A stretch of DNA of 64,000 nucleotides from Flaccisagitta enflata (Eukaryota > Chaetognatha > Sagittoidea > Aphragmophora), in contig OZ231126.1 in NCBI GenBank assembly GCA_965153355.1, positions 53,320,001 to 53,384,000 on the forward strand. Reading direction: 5' to 3'. Shown here piece after piece: positions 57,817-64,000 of this stretch. Each line of letters opens with the position of its first letter. Position 1 is the first letter of the stretch. Both the position numbers and the translations under genes were made by a program. A model generated the notes under the pieces. It was given only the letters and a program-made list of their open reading frames with translations. It was not told the origin of the DNA and did no database searches.

Positions 57817-58191
57817 CCACTAATTTAGCGTGTGGCGGCACATTTTTCAGCACCACCCCCTACAGCCCAAACCAATTAACCAATTTTTTCACTTGGAACA
57901 ACTTTGGATACCTTGGGGCAATACAAATGGCGCCACCGTGACGATTTTTGAGTTTCCACTTTTAACCCCTCCAAATGACTACTTTTTGCCCACCCCTGAA
58001 CCACCCCTCAAAAGCCAAAAAATCACAAAATTGGGGGTGTTAAAGGTGGAAACCCAAAAATCGCCACGGTGGCGCCATTTGTATTGCCCCAAGGTATTCA
58101 GAGCAGTTCTAAGTGAAAAAATTGGTTAATGGGTTTGAGCTGTAGGGGGTGGTGCTAAAACTTTATGTGCCACCACACACTAAATTAGTGG
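57817..58191. mobile_element. Palindromic MITE (375 bp)
   Basis: Ends CCACTAATTTAGCGTGTGGC and the inverse. Long arms share CAATACAAATGGCGCCACCG and AACCAATTTTTTCACTT. No clear target duplication. Confidence 0.83.
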
Positions 58192-58620
58192 CCTGTGTAT
58201 ATTCACTCATCCATACATCCATTTATCCATTCATCCATTCGAACATTCTTCCAACTCATCTTTACCCATCGACTATCCTCCCTTCAACACCCACCCAACA
58301 CCCTTTTCTCTCCCCACCACCATTCCCTCTCAATCCCTTCGGATTCATTTACCTCCAAAGGCGACGACAGACTGAATGAAAAGCCACCGCCTCCGCGCTT
58401 CGTGCCATTTTCCACACCCTCCACCTTCCATCTCCTTCAACTCCTTCGAGACGACGACGACGATGTCCTCCACCCTCGACTACATAAAAATGGGTTCATT
58501 AGCTTTCCATTGAATCGCGCGAGAAGACTTCGTTAAACGGTTGTTTGTGTTTCGATGATTGCCCCTGTTTTCTTTCGGCTTGACGCTGTTTTCTTCTCTG
58601 ATTTGTCTCCGATTCTTTTT

Positions 58621-58800
58621 TCTTTTTTTAGTCGCGTGCATACGCGACTCTACACCCGCTTTGTCCGTCCGTCCGTCCGTTCGTCCGTTGGTCGGTTGGT
58701 CTGTCTGTCGGTATGTCACACTTTTTTTTATCAATTTTATTTCCTTAAGTCATTTTAGGTCATTTAAGAGTATACTAAGTAGTTTTAAGTCATTCTAAGT
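58621..58800 (-). mobile_element. Hairpin element, subfamily B
   Basis: TTTTTAG, palindrome GTCGCGTGCATACGCGAC, GTCCGTCC core, and GTCATTTTAGG motifs as at 33.2 kb. The distal end is indistinct. Confidence 0.75.
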
Positions 58801-59025
58801 CTTATGTAAACAGTTTCTTCAGCTTTCATTTAACGCTCACCAGTTTCGATTTGTTTTTATCCTGTCTCCTGTTTTATACCCAATTTTTAGTCTATTCCTA
58901 TTTACATGATCTGTTACGGTTTTATATGATTTAAACGATTACGGACCTCAATGGAAATAAGTCTCTGGACTTTTTTGAGCCATCCATGGCTTCGTACAAT
59001 ATTCTTGCCTTGTCTAAATACAATA

Positions 59026-59130
59026 CATTCATACATACATACATACATACATACATACATACATACATACATACATACATACATACATACATACATACAT
59101 ACATACATACATACATACATACATACATAA
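59026..59130. repeat. (ACAT)n array
   Basis: Perfect tetranucleotide, about 100 bp. Confidence 0.96.
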
Positions 59131-59160
59131 ATGTAAGTCTCCAACGCGACTCATAGGTGT

Positions 59161-59161
59161 T

Positions 59162-59258
<97 letters not shown>
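59161..59258. repeat. (GT)n microsatellite
   Basis: About 95 bp, ending in a G-run. It is followed by an inverted arm (59262-59350) of the minisatellite-bearing element (CGGGTACCGCTGACCA). Confidence 0.95.
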
Positions 59259-59259
<1 letters not shown>

Positions 59260-59493
59260 GGGGGGGTGCCGCTGCCCTGCTCTCACTCCGCTACTTCATT
59301 TGAGCACTCCAAGCAGGGCGTCGGCCCGTCGGGTACCGCTGACCATGTGCGATCCTTGGATGACGAGTTTTATTTAAAATGGAAAAATTAAACTGAGTCA
59401 ATGAACCTACGATTTGACCCTTTAGCCAAAACCAAACATCTGCATTTGTTGATGTGATACTCACTTCCTCTCACAATAGATTTTCTGATCATT

Positions 59494-59496
59494 CAT

Positions 59497-59593
<97 letters not shown>

Positions 59594-59602
59594 TTTCTTT
59601 CT
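59494..59602. repeat. (CTTT)n array
   Basis: Second tetranucleotide array with the same left flank as at 57.5 kb. Confidence 0.95.
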
Positions 59603-59904
59603 GCATTTGTTGATGTGAAACGAACATGGGAGTCCAGGCGTTCATATTTTGTAAACCTTCCGAGAGGCAAAAAATTTCTCTCTTAAGTTTCCGACACCTT
59701 TTGTCATTGCTCTCATGACATCCTTTGATAGCAAGAAGCTGAAAAAGATGCACTAAATAGCGTGCAAAATTGTTAAGTTTCAACATGTATTGGCCATGAT
59801 ACAGCTCTAATCATGTAAAGCTTTTCCAAAATCAATGTGAACCAAAGAAAAATCGAATTTTTTCCATACCTTTACTTTGATATCTAACAAGAGTTAAATC
59901 TAGC

Positions 59905-60048
59905 ATTTCTTCTTTCTTTTTTTCTTTCATTTCTCCTTTCTGTCTTTCCCTCCTTTTTTTTTCCTTTTTTTCCTTCTTGCCGTCTTTCTTTCTTTCTTTC
60001 TTTTTTTCTTTCTTCCCTTTTTTTCATTTCTTTCTTTCTTTCTTACTC

Positions 60049-60088
<40 letters not shown>

Positions 60089-60133
60089 TTTTTCTTTCTT
60101 CCCTTTTTTCATTTCTTTCTTTCTTTCTTTCTC

Positions 60134-60165
<32 letters not shown>

Positions 60166-60191
60166 TTTTTCTTTCTTCCCTTTTTTTCATT

Positions 60192-60255
<64 letters not shown>

Positions 60256-60290
60256 TTTTTCTTTCTTTCCTTTTTTCTCCTTCCTCTCTT
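59905..60290. repeat. Degenerate (CTTT)n higher-order array
   Basis: CTTT runs separated by three copies of TTTCTTCCCTTTTTTTCATT, so a unit of about 90 bp is itself tandemly repeated. Confidence 0.92.
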
Positions 60291-60732
60291 GCAATCTTCC
60301 GACAAATATCCTCCCCTTCCGAGAAGCGGCGCTTCCAGCTTCTTCAAAATATGAACACCTGCATGATGAGACTTGGTGGTTCCTATGGTAACTTATCTCT
60401 ACCATCAAGGAACCCCCCCCCCCTTTTTATCCTTCCAAAAGCACCCGATTGCTCCATCTTTTAACCAAGCCATGTCTCCGAATCTCTCTATCTATATCTC
60501 AGAGTATCTCTATCTTTCATTTTTCTGCCGATTTTCCATTAAAAACCTGAACGCTATTCTCAGGCCGTTTGGAAAAAGAAAAACCGTTCCGTGATTTTTT
60601 TTTTCTTCTTTGCTTTTATAATCAATACAAAAGCGGAGAAAAACCAAAGGTAAAACATTTTAAGATAACGATTCTAAATAGGAAAATGACTGAATAAAAG
60701 GTAAATGGAGAGGGCTGGCAATGGAAGGAAAT

Positions 60733-60734
<2 letters not shown>

Positions 60735-60816
<82 letters not shown>

Positions 60817-60835
60817 GACAGAGAGAGAGAGATGG
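60735..60835. repeat. (GA)n-(GACA)n microsatellite
   Basis: About 95 bp. Confidence 0.95.
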
Positions 60836-60840
60836 TTTTA

Positions 60841-61063
60841 AAACAAGGCCAACGCGTTACAAGTCGCGTGCGGTCTTGAAGATTAAAAGACTAAAAGACC
60901 TACTGACCAAAAGACAAAACAACTAAAAGCAGGAGCAGTAATGCAAAAAACGCCCAAAAACGCCAAAATAAGCTAAGTGTGACCGACCGACAGACGGGCG
61001 GATCGACCGACCGACCGACCAACGGACAGAGTGGGTCATAGAGTCGCGTGAACGCGACTAAAG
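60841..61063 (+). mobile_element. Hairpin element, subfamily B, complete
   Basis: AACAAGGCCAACGCGTTACA start, 5' motif AAGTCGCGTGC, GACCGACC core, hairpin AGTCGCGTGAACGCGACT, AAAG. Confidence 0.82.
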
Positions 61064-61069
61064 AAAAGA

Positions 61070-62500
61070 GAGAAAACGATTTCTTATTTTGTTTCCATTT
61101 ACTGCGAGGATAACAATGGCAAAAAAAAAAAAAACCGGACAAATTTTGAGAGAGCGAAAACATATGAAGATGTTGACCAATTTGCATAAAATTTACAATG
61201 AATAATAACCATGATTTGGACTATGTGTGGTTCAAATTTCATCAAAATCCGTTGAATACTTCAGCCGTAATCACTTTTTTACTGAAGTCACCTCTTTTTT
61301 TGAGTGCCAGAGATGACATTTATCCTTCATCAAAATGATTCCATTTTTAGTAAAATTGACATTGTGCAAAATGTATTGGGAGTTTTGTTATGATTTTTGA
61401 ACTGTAGTCTGATGGTGTTATTTACTAATACTAGGCAAAATTTGCTTCTACTCAGATAAAGTCTAGTGGGGTAGATATTGGTTGTTTGTAAGCTTGCTCA
61501 GGATAAAAAATATTTAGCCACCTGCAAAATTATTTTTGCAATTTGGGGGTCTAAAAATGCTTCAGTTTTTACCAAAATTTTACTGGAGATGAACCATATG
61601 TACAAAAGTTACCAGTTAAAAAATTATGATAATTGGTTAAAAACTACGGCTATAGCATCGATTTACATTTTGGATTTCATCTTCATTTACTTCATTCTTA
61701 AAACTGTAAAAAAAAGTTTAGGAAAACTTGCTGTTTCTGCTAAAATAATTGGAGTTTCGTAGTAAAATTTTTACCACAGCCTGCTAACAATGTGGTTTAC
61801 TTCCAGTTCAAATTTCATCAAAATTGGACTAGATTTAGTATGTTTTTTTAAAGTTTGTTTATTCTCTTTTTGTAAATTCTTATGTGTGCAGATTGAATTT
61901 CTGATCATCTGACAAGCACTTTTAAAAAATATATAATTCTCAAACTATTTGGAGCAGGTCATTGATTTTTTCAGTGATGCTTAATGATACTAAAAGGTAA
62001 CTTCAGTAAAAATTTCAGCACACTGGGTGAATTTTCAAAGGATTTATCAGCAAAAGAGGTAACTGTCCGTTTTTTTTTTTTTTTGGCCATTGTTAGAAAA
62101 AAACGGTATCGTGATTGCAAAAAAAATTCAGGCGCCATAAAACCGATACTCGTTTTCTGCTTTCGCACTCCTAACAACTGAACTCAATTGCCGCAATTTT
62201 ACTGTCGGCGCTTAAGCCCGTTGGTTCGACCCGCACGCTTTGCCCAGTTTTGCTATACCTTTTCAAGGCGGAACAGTAGTTAATTTCGAACGCTGGCTGT
62301 ATCTAGATGCATGATGTTCCTCAAGCTCTGACAGCCGCCGTTTTTGTCACCTTTGTTGTTGTTTTTGCTCTCATCAACGCTGTCAGCCAGCCACTGCCGC
62401 CTTTATCGCTGCTAGAGCGGTACCAATATCGCAGCAAAATCCTCGCACCACCGCCGCTCCCACGCCTGAAGCGGCGCCAGTGTCATTGCAAACACCATTT
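61070..62500. other. AT-rich region, no gene
   Basis: No conserved frame. Repeated phrases such as TTCAAATTTCATCAAAAT suggest old repeats. Confidence 0.5.
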
Positions 62501-62516
62501 CATATCACCGCTATGA

Positions 62517-63097
62517 TTACTGGAACTCCCACCGCGACAATCATGTTAGCGTCAAAGCAGACACCACCTTCATCACCGTCATCGTTTCAACCGCTCCCAC
62601 TGCGACAGTCATGTTAGCGTCAAAGCAGACACCACCTTCATCACCGTCTTCGTTACCACCGCCCCCCACTGCGACAGTCATACTAGCGTCAAAGCAGACA
62701 CCACCTTCATCACCGTCTTCATTTCAACCGCCCCCACCGCGACTGTCATACTAGCGTCGAAGTAGACACCACCTTCATGACCGTCATCATTACCACCGCC
62801 CCATCGCGACAGTTATACAAGCGTCAAAGCAGACACCACCTTCATCACTGTGTTCGTTACCACCACTCCCACGGCCACAGTCTTACTAGCATCAAAGCAG
62901 ACATCATCATCTTCACCGTCATCGTTACCACCGCCCCATCGCGAGTCATACAAGCGTCAAAGCAGACACCACCTTCATCACCGTGTTCGTTACCACCACT
63001 CCCACCGCCACAGTTCTACTAGCGTCAAAGCAGACATCATCTTCATCACCGTCTTTGTTACCACCGCTCCCACTGCGATAGTCATACTAGCATCATA
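62517..63097. repeat. 68-bp minisatellite, about 8 units
   Basis: Units with CTAGCGTCAAAGCAGACACC, ACCTTCATCACCGTC, and CCACTGCGACAGTCAT. Three of the spacings measured were 68, 69 and 68 bp. Short Pro/Ser/His frames are by-products. Confidence 0.92.
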
Positions 63098-63378
63098 GTA
63101 TGTAAGCTACGATTGCTTACAAAGGGCTCGCGTGGATGCGTGCCAGGGGCTCCCGATGCCTCTGTATGCGAGTATACAGTTCATGCGCTAGTGTGTCTTT
63201 TTAGGGCCCGAAGGCGCGAGTTTATATCAATAATCGGGAGAATCACTGTGTGTGAGCTAGTCCTATCCTCAACACCTGAAATGTATGAAAAGAGGCACAG
63301 ATCCTTTAAACAACGCGAACGACCCAAAGGCGGAACGAATCATTTAAGGCTAGGAAAAACCCCAACCATGAGGCAATC

Positions 63379-63993
63379 TACCGGGTCATCAGCCTGAGAT
63401 GCCGAATAATGTTAAGCTTTTACTCTGAGATGCCACATATCTCGGATTTTACACTGATTGTCTCTTAAAGAGTATAGATTGACGTTTTTTGTATCAAAAT
63501 TTCATCAAAATCGGTCAAGTAGTTTAGATTTCACATGTATTTAACTAAGAAACTTCTTTTATGCCAATTCTGTTTTTTGATGGGAAAATAGAGGAACAGT
63601 GTTTTTCCCCATTCTCTCGTTTTGCAGTAATTAGAGCCAGAGACACAAGATTAGTCCTAAATAAAAGATGATTTAACAAATTTATGAAACTACATCAAAT
63701 TATTTTTCAAACAAGACCATTGACATGTTCCCAGCTCAAACTGTTCAAAAAAAAGAGAAATTTGAAGATCTTCTCTTTCACAATTTTTATTGAAAATCCT
63801 GCCATTGAGAGAAAATTAGTTTTCACTTCAAAGACTTGTAAAATCTAAACTACTCGACCAATTTTGATGAAATTTTGATACAAAAAACGTCAATCTATGC
63901 TCTTTAAGAGACAATAAGTATGAAATCCAAAATATGTGGCATCTCTGAGTAAAAGCTTAACAGAATCCGGCATCTCAGGTTGATGACCCGGTA
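63379..63993. mobile_element. Inverted-repeat MITE (about 615 bp)
   Basis: Ends TACCGGGTCATCA and the inverse at 63982-63993, followed inward by CTGAGATGCC, TTAAGCTTTTACTC and a long inner arm (GTCAATCTAT, TTTTGTATCAAAATTTCATC). TA at both extremes may be the target duplication. Confidence 0.85.
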
Positions 63994-64000
63994 GTAGAGA

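Overview
The window is animal nuclear DNA. It carries a nuclear-receptor DNA-binding domain and a FoxQ2-type forkhead gene, both metazoan families, in spliced genes with GT-AG introns (one GC-AG). FoxQ2 is typical of invertebrates. The DNA is extremely rich in microsatellites, hairpin-ended short elements and inverted-repeat elements. The species cannot be named from the sequence.

Genes occupy the left half. A plus-strand gene of unknown function (two exons seen, 965-1913, ending in SP-rich heptads) converges on a minus-strand five-exon 2-Cys peroxiredoxin gene (10320 down to 2107). Just upstream, on the same strand, is a two-exon gene (15829 to 10846). It encodes three C2H2 zinc fingers and, about 480 residues later, a complete nuclear-receptor DNA-binding domain, with no ligand-binding domain before the stop. 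After a repeat-filled gap comes a minus-strand three-exon FoxQ2-like gene (34927 to 29873) encoding about 1224 residues. All exon joins keep frame. In the peroxiredoxin the joins reproduce the spacing of the catalytic residues of human Prx1 exactly.

From 35 kb to the end I find no host gene. This part holds a lone Gag-like ORF (49377-50201), two apparently identical LINE ORF1/endonuclease fragments 8.8 kb apart with perfect 38-bp inverted repeats, a tRNA-Leu 3' half with an encoded CCA, and many arrays and inverted-repeat elements.

Three mobile-DNA observations stand out. (1) A family of 0.1-0.3 kb elements (over 20 copies) has a 5' motif, a GACC/GTCC-rich core and a 3' terminal hairpin ending CTAAAAA. 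The 5' motif and the right arm of the hairpin change together between subfamilies and even between neighbouring copies. They resemble Helentron-associated elements (HINEs). (2) A four-layer nest of elements at 17.3-18.8 kb has target duplications and an internal empty-site control at 11.6-13.6 kb. (3) A 1.26-kb miniature LTR element (TRIM) in the receptor gene's intron has 328-bp LTRs and a GTTAG duplication, with the unoccupied site preserved at 18.48 kb.

The genes do not form a pathway: one redox enzyme, two developmental-type transcription factors and one unknown. Introns are largely built from the repeats. FoxQ2 intron 1 is mostly four hairpin elements, and peroxiredoxin intron 2 is mostly a tetranucleotide-type array split by a mariner-like insertion.
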